The notes under the pieces were generated by a model, which was given only the letters and a program-made list of their open reading frames with translations, did not search any database and had not been told where the DNA came from. DNA of 33,986 nt from NCBI GenBank assembly GCA_937959275.1, contig CALGLU010000050.1, positions 1-33,986 of the forward strand. Direction: 5' to 3'. Below are positions 16,496 through 24,056 of this stretch, in pieces. Within the stretch, counting starts at the first letter, position 1; each line of letters begins with the position of its first letter. Made by a program: the position numbers and the translations under genes. This DNA is from an uncultured Saprospiraceae bacterium (GTDB lineage Bacteria; Bacteroidota; Bacteroidia; Chitinophagales; Saprospiraceae).

Positions 16496-16511
16496 TAGGT
16501 TTTAAAACCTA
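16496..16511. promoter_or_regulatory. Candidate TetR operator upstream of the sulfatase
   Basis: TAGGTTTTAAAACCTA is a perfect 16-base palindrome 51 bases before the sulfatase ATG. The similar element at 11266-11281 lies 48 bases before the dehalogenase ATG next to the TetR gene. Read on the minus strand the two share TAGGTTTTAAAnCCTAA. Shared control is inferred. Confidence 0.55.
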
Positions 16512-16523
16512 TTTATTGTAAAT

Positions 16524-16590
16524 GCAAGTGTCAAGCCTGCCTGCCGGCAGGCAGGTGCAAGTGTCAAGTTCAAGTGTCAAGTTCAAGTGA
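16524..16590 (+). repeat. Degenerate hexamer array with GC-rich palindrome (array 4)
   Basis: Units CAAGTG, TCAAGTT and CAAGTGTCAAGTT surround a 20-base GC-rich palindrome. The array lies just beyond the sulfatase operator and before a hairpin. Same family as arrays 1-3. Confidence 0.8.
16536..16555. repeat. Perfect 20-base GC-rich palindrome
   Basis: Extends the CCTGCCGGCAGG core seen at 12057-12068 by CCTG on one side and CAGG on the other, giving perfect two-fold symmetry. It interrupts a CAAG-type array in the same way as the other copy. Confidence 0.85.
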
Positions 16591-16627
16591 AAGGAGCAAT
16601 TGCTCTTGTGCTTGGCACTTTCACTTG
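16584..16627. repeat. Hairpin with nested palindrome
   Basis: CAAGTGAAAG (16584-16593) is complementary to CTTTCACTTG (16618-16627). The loop contains the perfect palindrome GAGCAATTGCTC (16594-16605). There is no T-run, so it is not a standard terminator. It abuts hexamer array 4. Confidence 0.7.
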
Positions 16628-16665
16628 CTTCGCTATTATGAAAATATTGCTTCTGAATTCATTTA

Positions 16666-16912
16666 TTAGTTAAAATCATAGGTTAATGTCACCATTGATC
16701 TTCTGCCAATTTTGGGCATGCCTGGAAGTGTTGATTGAATAACTTCCACTTATATCATTCACACCGGCATCTGTAGTACCTTTGAAAAGTACGTTAGCTC
16801 CAATTAAAGGCTCTCCTGTATTCGCATCAATGACAGTCCCGCCAATTGTTATTTGCGCTTGAAGATCGATTATAAGAAATGATAATAGTAGTATAGTGAT
16901 GCTAGTGGTCTG
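16666..16912 (-). pseudogene. Remnant of a TonB-dependent receptor (both ends kept, interior lost)
   Basis: The minus strand reads TTSITILLLSFLIIDLQAQ, a signal peptide end, then ITIGGTVIDANTGEPLIGAN and VLFKGTTDAGVNDISGSYSI. This is the carboxypeptidase-regulatory-like domain that begins SusC/TonB-dependent receptors of Bacteroidota. Directly after SINTS the frame shifts. The next frame reads MPKIGRRSMVTLTYDFN followed by stop, the typical last barrel strand of the same receptor family. The 2-3 kb that should lie between (plug and barrel) are missing, and no start codon remains upstream (TGA at 16913-16915). This is therefore an internal deletion that left both termini. It cannot make a transporter. 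Confidence 0.8.
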
Positions 16913-17183
16913 TCAGATAAACTTTACCAATAATTATATTTAAATCCTAATAGATTAGTTTATAATTCCTAATTTATAATGCATATTTAGTATTCTGTCA
17001 TAAAAATGAGCTTTGAAGTTCAATTTCAAGAGTCAGATGAAAGTGGCAAGAATTAAAATTGGCTTGAACTTGTAGTTCCACTTGTTGCGCAACATTTTTG
17101 GATCGCATTCCTTGCTGAGAGGCATCCTCATAATGCGGGGTTTTACAATAGACCAAAATCCAATGAAATCCGTTTAGTATGAC

Positions 17184-17783
17184 ATGAAGTATTTAGTGAT
17201 ATTCTTCGCATTCAAGATCATTATTCTAGCCAGCTGTGCAAACAGCATGCAAAAAATAACTTCTGAAAATGAAGGTCTGATCTACGAATATTTTGTTGAT
17301 GATGAAGGGCAGAAGCAAGGAGAATACATCTTAAAGCATCCAGACGGGTATATACTAGAAAAAGCAAGCTATAAGAATAATGTTCTTGAAGGCAGACGTA
17401 TGTTATTTTATGGCAGCGGCAGCCCAGAGTTGATCGAGCATTATAAGAATGGATTGTTTCATGGCATCTATACATCCTATTATGAGAATGGTAGTAAAAA
17501 GTATGAGGTGCTTTATGAAGACAATGTTATGGTGGGGACATACACAGGCTACTTTACATCTGGAAATAGAAAAGAAGAGGTTACATTTGCGGACAATGAA
17601 GAAAATGGCGCATTTACTGAGTATTATGAAAACGGTCACAAGAAATGGGAAGGCACCTATAAGAATGGAGAAAATGAGGTTGGCCTCTTACTTAACTATA
17701 ATGAGAATGGTGAGCTTATCAAGAAGATGATGTGTGATGAGCAATCCGTATGTACAACGATCTGGTCAATAGACAATCAATGA
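17184..17783 (+). CDS. MORN/YwqK-like repeat lipoprotein
   Basis: 199 residues with a lipoprotein signal (FAFKIIILASC, Cys18). The mature part consists of repeated short beta units of the form Y-x-NG-x2-G-x2-x-Y-x5-G: EGRRMLFYGSGSPELIEHYKNG, HGIYTSYYENGSKKYEVLYEDN, GTYTGYFTSGNRKEEVTF, GAFTEYYENGHKKWEGTYKNG and VGLLLNYNENGELI. This is the YwqK/MORN-variant repeat common in Bacteroidota, often labelled antitoxin by homology although no toxin is present. Its TGA overlaps the ATG of porQ in ATGA, so the two are translationally coupled. Function unknown; outer-membrane or periplasmic lipoprotein. Confidence 0.85.
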   Translation: MKYLVIFFAFKIIILASCANSMQKITSENEGLIYEYFVDDEGQKQGEYILKHPDGYILEKASYKNNVLEGRRMLFYGSGSPELIEHYKNGLFHGIYTSYYENGSKKYEVLYEDNVMVGTYTGYFTSGNRKEEVTFADNEENGAFTEYYENGHKKWEGTYKNGENEVGLLLNYNENGELIKKMMCDEQSVCTTIWSIDNQ

Positions 17784-18835
17784 TTCGCGGTTTATTTAAA
17801 GTCTTGGTTTTTATGTTTCTTGCCTCTGCTGCTCATGGGCAGATCGGAGGGCAGCATTCATTTGAGTTTTTGAATTTAGCACAGTCTTCTAGAACCACGG
17901 CTTTGGGCGGCGCACTGATCAGCGTGATCGATAATGACATCACTTTAGGTCTTGCCAACCCCGCTCTCCTCAATCAGCAGATGCATACAGAGATTAGCTT
18001 CAACCATAATTTTCATTTTGCTGATATCAATCATGGATTTGTCAGCGCGGGCTATCATCACTCTAGATCAAAAACGACCTTTCAGCTTGGCTTCAATTAT
18101 GTGAATTATGGCAATTTCACTAGAGCCGATATTCTTGGAAATATTGAAGGTACTTTTGACTCAGGTGAAACGGCCATAACGATTGGTGCCGGTCGGGCTC
18201 TCAATGAGCGTATACGCGCAGGCATCAATCTAAAATTGGCTAACTCCACATTTGATATTTATCGGGCATTGGGAGTAGCCGCCGATGTGGGCTTAAGTTA
18301 TCATAACCCAGAAACCAATCTCACGGTTGGCGTCGTCGCGAAGCATATGGGCTCAGTGCTCAACAGTTATACAGCTACGAATGAATCCCTTCCCTTTGAT
18401 TTTCAACTTGGCCTATCTAAGCGGTTTAAGCATTTACCATTTAGGCTAAGCATCACAGCGCATAATTTACATCAATGGCAACTCCGCTTAGATGCAGCGA
18501 ATCAACAAGATCAAATCAGCTTTTTAGGTGGAGAAGTCATTGAAGAGAGTCAGTTCAGTAAAGGGCTCGACAATCTGTTCAGGCATTTTATTTTTGGTGG
18601 AGAATTTTTAATTGGGGAACAAGAGAATTTTAGAATCCGCTTGGGATACAATCATATGCGGAGAAAAGAATTGAGTGTTTCAGAATTCAGAAGTTTAGGC
18701 GGCTTATCTTTTGGTGTAGGCTTTAAGGTCAGTAAATTCAGGATAGATTATGGTCTTGGGTATTATCATCTAGTCGGCGCTGCCAATCATCTTTCTTTTT
18801 CTATGAATTTGAATTCCTTTAGTAAAAAAATCTAA
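17780..18835 (+). CDS. porQ: Type IX secretion system protein PorQ
   Basis: 351 residues from ATG 17780, which overlaps the preceding stop (ATGA) and places the signal peptide MIRGLFKVLVFMFLASAAHG at the N-terminus; the upstream ATG at 17750 would bury it. The mature start GGQHSFEFLNLAQSSRTTALGG, followed by DNDITLGLANPALL, is the PorQ signature. The rest is a PorV/FadL-like outer-membrane barrel with strands such as TTFQLGFNYVNYGNF and FRIRLGYNHMRRKELS. PorQ is an outer-membrane barrel reported to work with the PorU/PorV/PorZ attachment complex of the type IX system. Its presence supports the Bacteroidota assignment and a type IX secretion route for adhesins or enzymes, although no sorting domain is visible in this window. 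Confidence 0.88.
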   Translation: MIRGLFKVLVFMFLASAAHGQIGGQHSFEFLNLAQSSRTTALGGALISVIDNDITLGLANPALLNQQMHTEISFNHNFHFADINHGFVSAGYHHSRSKTTFQLGFNYVNYGNFTRADILGNIEGTFDSGETAITIGAGRALNERIRAGINLKLANSTFDIYRALGVAADVGLSYHNPETNLTVGVVAKHMGSVLNSYTATNESLPFDFQLGLSKRFKHLPFRLSITAHNLHQWQLRLDAANQQDQISFLGGEVIEESQFSKGLDNLFRHFIFGGEFLIGEQENFRIRLGYNHMRRKELSVSEFRSLGGLSFGVGFKVSKFRIDYGLGYYHLVGAANHLSFSMNLNSFSKKI

Positions 18836-18999
18836 AGAAGTCATTTAAGAATATATTGTTAATTATTTTGCATGTCATTGATCCTTAATCCTTCTGCTTT
18901 TTCTCGATCCATAGCTTAGGCTATGCATCTCCAAAAGAGCATCGTCTAAAGAATCAAGCACATACAAACTAGCTTAACATACATTTTTAAATCACTTCT

Positions 19000-20334
19000 A
19001 TGCGTTCTGCTCTTGTTTTTTCCATCTGTTGTATAGTTGTTTTACAATCGTGTAAGACCGGACAGCTATCGCAAAATCAATCCTCAACGCAAGAGCTTGT
19101 TTCAGACAATGAACAGCTGTTTAATTTGATGTCTAAGTTTGAAATTGACAACCAAGTTTTTACCGGTCTTATAATCACAGATGCTGAGTCAGGTCAAACA
19201 CTCTTTTCACATCATGAAGATAAATTCTTTACGCCTGCATCCAACACAAAATTATTTACTCTCTTAGCGGCACAGCACTATCTCTCTGATTCTATCCCTG
19301 CACTTCGCTATGCAGCACAAGGTGATAGTTTGATTATAAGAGGCACAGGAGATCCAACATTTTTGACTAAGAATGATGTCGACAGCGTGGCGTTTCATTT
19401 TTTGCAACAGCGCGAAGAGACGATTTATCTAGATCAAGCTCATATGACTGCTGGCCGATTTGGCTCGGGATGGTCTTGGGATGACTATGCCTATTATTAT
19501 CAAAAAGAAAATTCGAGTTTCCCCATCGCTGGTCAAGCCACACGCATTACAAGTGATCCTGATAGTTCAGATTTTATGATTACTCCGGAGTTTATGACTT
19601 CATTCATAACCAAAGATATAACGCAGTCACATTTTTTGTCGAGAGCAGAGCATTCGAATCGGATCACCATAAATCCTGTCCATCAACCAACATATGCAAG
19701 AGAATATGAAGTGCCGTTTTATCAAGATTCAAGTGTGACAGTCGGTCTACTTAGTCATCTTTTGCAAAAAGAAGTCAATCAACTCGAAGGGTCAGATGAC
19801 TTTTTATTTGAGACTTTGTATCATCAAAACAGTGATTCGCTTTATAAAGATCTCATGTTATTGAGTGACAACTTTGTGGCTGAGCAGTTACTCTTCCTCA
19901 TCGGCAGCGAGCTTGATATGGAACTTAATACCAGAAAAATCATTCGTAAGCTCCTTAGTGAGCCAGCATTTGCGGGCATACCAGATCGGCCGCGCTGGGT
20001 GGATGGTTCTGGATTATCTAGGTATAATCTGATGACACCGAGATCGATGATTTGGGTCTTGGAGCGACTTGATTCGCATTTGACAGAGTCAGCTATTAAA
20101 AACTGGTTTCCGTCAGGGGAGCATCTTGGAACACTTCCAAAAGAACTTGAACATCTTAATCTCCATGCGAAGACGGGTACGCTGAGCAATAACTTTTGCC
20201 TAAGTGGATATCTCGATACAGCAAGTGGTAAGCGGCTGCATTTTAGCTGGATGAATAATCACTTTATGGTTTCTAAATCTAAGCTTGCTGGCGAGATGGC
20301 TAGGCTTTTGGGCTTTGTTCAGGAGCGGTTTTAA
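19000..20334 (+). CDS. dacB: D-alanyl-D-alanine carboxypeptidase/endopeptidase (PBP4, peptidase S13)
   Basis: 444 residues with a lipoprotein-type signal (FSICCIVVLQSC, Cys18). All three penicillin-binding motifs are present: SxxK as SNTK (Ser81, Lys84), SxN as SDN (Ser289, Asn291) and KTG as KTG at 391-393 (HAKTGTLSNNF). GTGDPTFL and VDGSGLSRYNLMTPRSM are further PBP4 blocks. The enzyme trims or cleaves peptidoglycan cross-links in the periplasm. It follows porQ by 164 bases on the same strand, a spacing that allows a separate promoter. The full length and intact motifs suggest activity. Confidence 0.92.
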   Translation: MRSALVFSICCIVVLQSCKTGQLSQNQSSTQELVSDNEQLFNLMSKFEIDNQVFTGLIITDAESGQTLFSHHEDKFFTPASNTKLFTLLAAQHYLSDSIPALRYAAQGDSLIIRGTGDPTFLTKNDVDSVAFHFLQQREETIYLDQAHMTAGRFGSGWSWDDYAYYYQKENSSFPIAGQATRITSDPDSSDFMITPEFMTSFITKDITQSHFLSRAEHSNRITINPVHQPTYAREYEVPFYQDSSVTVGLLSHLLQKEVNQLEGSDDFLFETLYHQNSDSLYKDLMLLSDNFVAEQLLFLIGSELDMELNTRKIIRKLLSEPAFAGIPDRPRWVDGSGLSRYNLMTPRSMIWVLERLDSHLTESAIKNWFPSGEHLGTLPKELEHLNLHAKTGTLSNNFCLSGYLDTASGKRLHFSWMNNHFMVSKSKLAGEMARLLGFVQERF

Positions 20335-20394
20335 AGATTAAGAAATGAAAGAAATCAACTATACCTAATACTCTCTGTACGCATCTTTCACAAT

Positions 20395-20703
20395 TTACAA
20401 TGTCGGCTCGATCGTAAATTTAATTTTAGTGTCTAAGGCTCTAAACACTTTAAGTATTTTTTCAAACCTTGCATTTGTAAAACTGTTTTCAATTTTGGAA
20501 ATCTGAGCCTTTTTAACTCCTATGAGGTCTCCCAATTGTTCTTGGGTCATATTTTTTGATTTTCTCAGTTCTTTAATCTTATGCCCAAGTATGTCAAGTC
20601 TAAGTTCTTCTTCAAAATCTTCCCGTTGCTTAGTCCCTAGTTTACCAATGTGTTTATCAACTAATGTGTCAATGTAAACTGTCTTCATTTTTCTATTTGA
20701 CAT
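20395..20703 (-). CDS. HigA-like XRE-family antitoxin
   Basis: 102 residues. The HTH domain spans about residues 30-75: LGHKIKELRKSKNMTQEQLGDLIGVKKAQISKIENSFTNARFEKILKVFRAL. This is typical of XRE-type antitoxins, preceded by a short acidic N-terminus. The start codon lies one base after the end of the toxin reading frame (20705), so toxin and antitoxin were made from one message in toxin-first order, as in HigBA systems. It should neutralise the toxin and repress the operon, probably at the palindrome 21061-21078. The antitoxin is intact although the toxin is interrupted. Confidence 0.88.
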   Translation of the reverse strand: MSNRKMKTVYIDTLVDKHIGKLGTKQREDFEEELRLDILGHKIKELRKSKNMTQEQLGDLIGVKKAQISKIENSFTNARFEKILKVFRALDTKIKFTIEPTL

Positions 20704-20704
20704 A

Positions 20705-21031
20705 TCAAAGGTTTAAATACTCTTTTCGAATTTGTTCTGTCTTTTTAATTTCCTTTTTAGGGGTTTCATTTGTCTTTTTTACAAACCCATGTGACCAAAT
20801 GACCAGAACATTTTTATCACCACTTTTATCCCAAAAGGCTAATCATCTAATTGTTTTTTTATTGTATCGAGTTCGAAACTCCCATACATGTTCATTAAGT
20901 TTCTTGAATAGTTGAACATCTTGCACTTCTTGAGACTTTTTTATGTTGTACAGTACTTTTATTCGAGTATTGCTATCAAGCTTATCAATGAATTCACTTG
21001 CTTCCTTAAGCAATTCTACCTCAAATCGCAT
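20705..21031 (-). pseudogene. HigB/RelE-like (Gp49 family) toxin interrupted by an in-frame stop
   Basis: The frame from ATG 21031 reads MRFEVELLKEASEFIDKLD, then LFKKLNEHVWEFRTRYNKKTIR, and stops at TGA (20845-20843). Without any frame change it continues LAFWDKSGDKNVLVIWSHGF, then VKKTNETPKKEIKKTEQIRK to a stop at 20705. The joined product is 108 residues and matches the full length and order of RelE/HigB toxins of the Gp49 type, including the terminal FVKKTxxTPxxEI segment. So one nonsense codon, probably replacing a Trp, Arg or Leu codon next to the conserved IRxLAFWD core, breaks the toxin. A sequencing error is the alternative. The 62-residue product lacks the catalytic C-terminal half. 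Confidence 0.85.
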
Positions 21032-21060
21032 TTGTTCTTTGTTATCTAGCCAATTTATAT

Positions 21061-21078
21061 GTTTCCTAATTAAGAAAC
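21061..21078. promoter_or_regulatory. Candidate operator of the toxin-antitoxin pair
   Basis: GTTTCCTAATTAAGAAAC is an 18-base inverted repeat with one mismatched pair, 29 bases upstream of the toxin ATG. XRE-type antitoxins usually repress their own operon at such a site. Functional assignment is inferred. Confidence 0.5.
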
Positions 21079-21280
21079 TAATTTGAAGTTAATTTTTATG
21101 TTTAAACGTATTCGCTTATTTCTTATGGATAAGTAATAAGAAGATAGCCTTCTCTATTGTCCCTTTTCCTACTTGTTCAACTCATGTCTAGTTTTAAGAT
21201 CACTGAATACGCAAACCAGATCGTATCTTAGATTAGAATGAGAATAATGTTCACCAGTCAGCAAGTATCAAATACAGCAT

Positions 21281-22720
21281 ATGAATTTCGGACATAAACA
21301 ATTATACATAAATGGCGAGCTAAGAGAGTCTTCGACCAATAATACGGTTGATATTATATGTCCAGGTGACGAAACGACGATTGCCAGCATCGCTTGGGCT
21401 GATACATCAGACACACAAGATGCCTTGGTGTCAGCTCAACAGGGTTTTGAATATTGGTCTGCCTTGTCCATTGACGACAGACAAAGCTGGATGAAAAAAC
21501 TCAGACAAAAGATTATAGAACATCGCGACCTCTTACGAGAAAGCATCATGTATGAAATGGGTAAAGTGTGGGCAGGTACTGATGAGGATTTGACAAGTAT
21601 CATCGACTCATTGGCTTACTATGCTGACGAAGTGAAAAACATAAAAACAATAGAATTAGTCGATAAAGAAGGGACTCATCAACATGAAATGCTTGCTCAG
21701 CCGATTGGCGTAGTGGTTGCCTTTTTATCATACAATTTCCCTCTGTTAAATTTGGGCTTTAAATTAGGTCCCGCCTTGGCGTCAGGTTGTAGCATCATCA
21801 TTAAGCCTTCAGAATTTTCTCCGCTTTCCGCGTACATCATCGGAGAGTTGTGTGCAGCGATTGAATTTCCTAAAGGTGTTATTAATATTCTGTGTGGCGA
21901 TGTTGAGCATGTAGGAGCGCCGCTCTGTGAGAGTAAGATACCGAAGTTAATCACCTTAATCGGTTCTACAGAGACAGCTAAAAAACTAATGATTCAAGGT
22001 AGCAGCTCTTCCTTAAAACGCTATAGTATGGAGTGCGGCGGTAACGCTCCGTTTATTGTTTTCCCAGATGCTGATATTAAAACAGCTATTGCTCATGGTA
22101 CAGCATTAAAGATTGGGAATGCAGGTCAAATTTGTGTAGCGCCAAATCGATTTTTCATTCATACGGACATCATTGATACATTCGTAGAAGGGCTAGAAGA
22201 TAACTTTAGTAAGATCAGCATTGGGTTTGGACAAGAAAACAATCCCGATATGGGACCATTGGCAAATAAACAATCAGTTGAAAAAGTGCATGGCATCGTT
22301 GAAGAAGCAAAAGCGCAGGGAGGAAAGCTTGTGCAAGGCGGAAAGCCAATCGACCGAAAAGGCTATTATTATGAACCAACAATTATTTTATTTGAAACTA
22401 ATAATGCAGCTGTTCTTCAACAAGAGGTATTTGGGCCAGTTGCGTTTATTATGCCGTTCTCTTCTACACAGGAAGTATTGACATTGGCAAATAATACGAA
22501 TGCTGGACTGGCATCCTATGTGTATACTCAAGACAAAGACAGAATCCAATATTTTAAAGACCAGTTAGAGTTTGGAGAAATTCATGTCAACGGCTTCAAA
22601 TTTGATATTTATTTGCCACATGGAGGCATCAAAGATAGTGGTAGTGGAATAGATTGTTCGCCTTATGCGCTTGATGAGTATTTTATTCATAAGCGGGCGA
22701 CTCAAGCCATAAACATATAA
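21281..22720 (+). CDS. NAD(P)-dependent aldehyde dehydrogenase, probably 3,6-anhydrogalactose dehydrogenase
   Basis: 479 residues, the usual size of the aldehyde dehydrogenase family. Key residues: Asn152 in SYNFPLLNLG, the cofactor-binding IIKPSEFSPLSA and TLIGSTETAKK, the general base Glu251 in MECGGNAPF and the nucleophile Cys285 in NAGQICVAPNR. QQEVFGPV follows near the end. No signal peptide, so cytoplasmic. It is the first gene of a tight plus-strand unit with GH117 (8-base gap) and a sulfatase. An enolase-superfamily enzyme faces the unit. In the described pathway for red-algal galactans, an aldehyde dehydrogenase oxidises 3,6-anhydrogalactose to 3,6-anhydrogalactonate. The neighbours make that the best assignment; family membership alone would also allow succinate-semialdehyde or lactaldehyde dehydrogenase. 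Confidence 0.82.
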   Translation: MNFGHKQLYINGELRESSTNNTVDIICPGDETTIASIAWADTSDTQDALVSAQQGFEYWSALSIDDRQSWMKKLRQKIIEHRDLLRESIMYEMGKVWAGTDEDLTSIIDSLAYYADEVKNIKTIELVDKEGTHQHEMLAQPIGVVVAFLSYNFPLLNLGFKLGPALASGCSIIIKPSEFSPLSAYIIGELCAAIEFPKGVINILCGDVEHVGAPLCESKIPKLITLIGSTETAKKLMIQGSSSSLKRYSMECGGNAPFIVFPDADIKTAIAHGTALKIGNAGQICVAPNRFFIHTDIIDTFVEGLEDNFSKISIGFGQENNPDMGPLANKQSVEKVHGIVEEAKAQGGKLVQGGKPIDRKGYYYEPTIILFETNNAAVLQQEVFGPVAFIMPFSSTQEVLTLANNTNAGLASYVYTQDKDRIQYFKDQLEFGEIHVNGFKFDIYLPHGGIKDSGSGIDCSPYALDEYFIHKRATQAINI

Positions 22721-22727
22721 TTAAGGC

Positions 22728-24032
22728 ATGTATTCTAAACATCAAGAAACACAGATTGCAATCATCTCCTTTGGGTTAATTATGCTGGTATGTAGCTTAC
22801 TCACATCGTGTAAGCCACAGCCTGACAATAAGAATACTGCTAAAGATACAGGAGCTTTCCCATTTACCCTGCCTGAATCAAAACCAAATCGAGATATGAG
22901 CGCTGCGATGAATCGAATCTATACAGATTATGAATCGCCGCGACCAGAAAACAATGAGTTGTTTAGCCAATTTAAATATACCGAACTCATTGGCTTTGAT
23001 TACCACGATCATGATGGCACAATTTCAAGAAGAGACCCTTCAAAAATACTGCTTCATAAAGGTAAATATTATGTGTATTACACACATCGCCACACACCTA
23101 CCCCACCGCAAGGTCATGCCAAATCAAGTGATGTGATCCCTTCTGCGGATTGGGATCTTGCAGAAATCTGGTATGCAACATCTACTGACGGATTTACCTG
23201 GCAAGAACAAGGAGTTGCCATACAAAGACCCGAAAAACCACTTGTTGGCTGGCGATCAGTTACGACAACGGATATATTAGAGTGGAAAGGGAAATTCTAT
23301 TTGTACTATCAAGGCTTTATGGAGGCCAGTGGTAAGCGAGGAGATGATTGTCCGGTGGCCTTATCCTATGCCGATTCGCCTGATGGACCTTGGACGCCTC
23401 ATCATAAAATCATAATTCCGAATGGTAGCGAAGGCGAGTGGGATCAATATTCGATTCACGATCCCTATCCGCTAGTCCACGATGATAAAATCTACTTGTA
23501 TTACAAATCAGATTTTGGAGAAAAGGGTAATCTTGTGCGCATGCAAGGTTTGGCCATCGCAGATAATCCGCTGGGGCCATTTGTTAAACACCCCTTAAAT
23601 CCAGTCATCACGTCTGGACATGAAACCTCTTTGTTCCCATTCAAAAAAGGTGTAGCAGCTTTAGTGTACAAGGATGGCCCAGAACATAACACGATTCAAT
23701 ATGCTGAAGACTGGGTCAATTTTGAAATCGCCTCTATCTCAGAATTAATGCCTTACGCTGCTGCGCCATATGTCTCTGATGCCTTTACGAACACGACTGA
23801 TGGCAGAGGGATTACATGGGGATTGGGTCATTTTATTAATGTGGCTACTCAAGACAAATTTCACTCGATGCTTGTTAGATTTGATTGCGACTTAAGTCAG
23901 GATGTACATGATCCCCAAATGAAAAAACATCGTGTCAATCATAAGCCAGATGTCTATTATCGACAAGGCTTAAGTAAAACTCAAGTGGATCGTATCTCGG
24001 AAGAAAACAATAAGCTATTGATGAGTCAATGA
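22728..24032 (+). CDS. GH117 exo-alpha-1,3-(3,6-anhydro)-galactosidase, lipoprotein
   Basis: 434 residues with a lipoprotein signal (SLLTSC, Cys28). The protein matches GH117 five-bladed beta-propellers: an N-terminal MSAAMNRIYTDYESPRP arm used for dimer swapping, GFDYHDHDGTISRRDPSK, WRSVTTTDILEWKGKFYLYY and GEWDQYSIHDPYPLV. Likely active-site residues are Asp103 in RRDPSK, Asp245 in HDPYPL, and His298-Glu299 in SGHETSLFPF, the conserved Asp/Asp/His/Glu set of the family. GH117 enzymes remove 3,6-anhydro-L-galactose from the non-reducing end of neoagaro-oligosaccharides; some clades accept other red-algal galactan ends. It lies between the dehydrogenase and a sulfatase (24-base gap). Location is periplasm or outer membrane. 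Confidence 0.92.
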   Translation: MYSKHQETQIAIISFGLIMLVCSLLTSCKPQPDNKNTAKDTGAFPFTLPESKPNRDMSAAMNRIYTDYESPRPENNELFSQFKYTELIGFDYHDHDGTISRRDPSKILLHKGKYYVYYTHRHTPTPPQGHAKSSDVIPSADWDLAEIWYATSTDGFTWQEQGVAIQRPEKPLVGWRSVTTTDILEWKGKFYLYYQGFMEASGKRGDDCPVALSYADSPDGPWTPHHKIIIPNGSEGEWDQYSIHDPYPLVHDDKIYLYYKSDFGEKGNLVRMQGLAIADNPLGPFVKHPLNPVITSGHETSLFPFKKGVAALVYKDGPEHNTIQYAEDWVNFEIASISELMPYAAAPYVSDAFTNTTDGRGITWGLGHFINVATQDKFHSMLVRFDCDLSQDVHDPQMKKHRVNHKPDVYYRQGLSKTQVDRISEENNKLLMSQ

Positions 24033-24056
24033 ATAGTCTGAATAACACATAAAATA

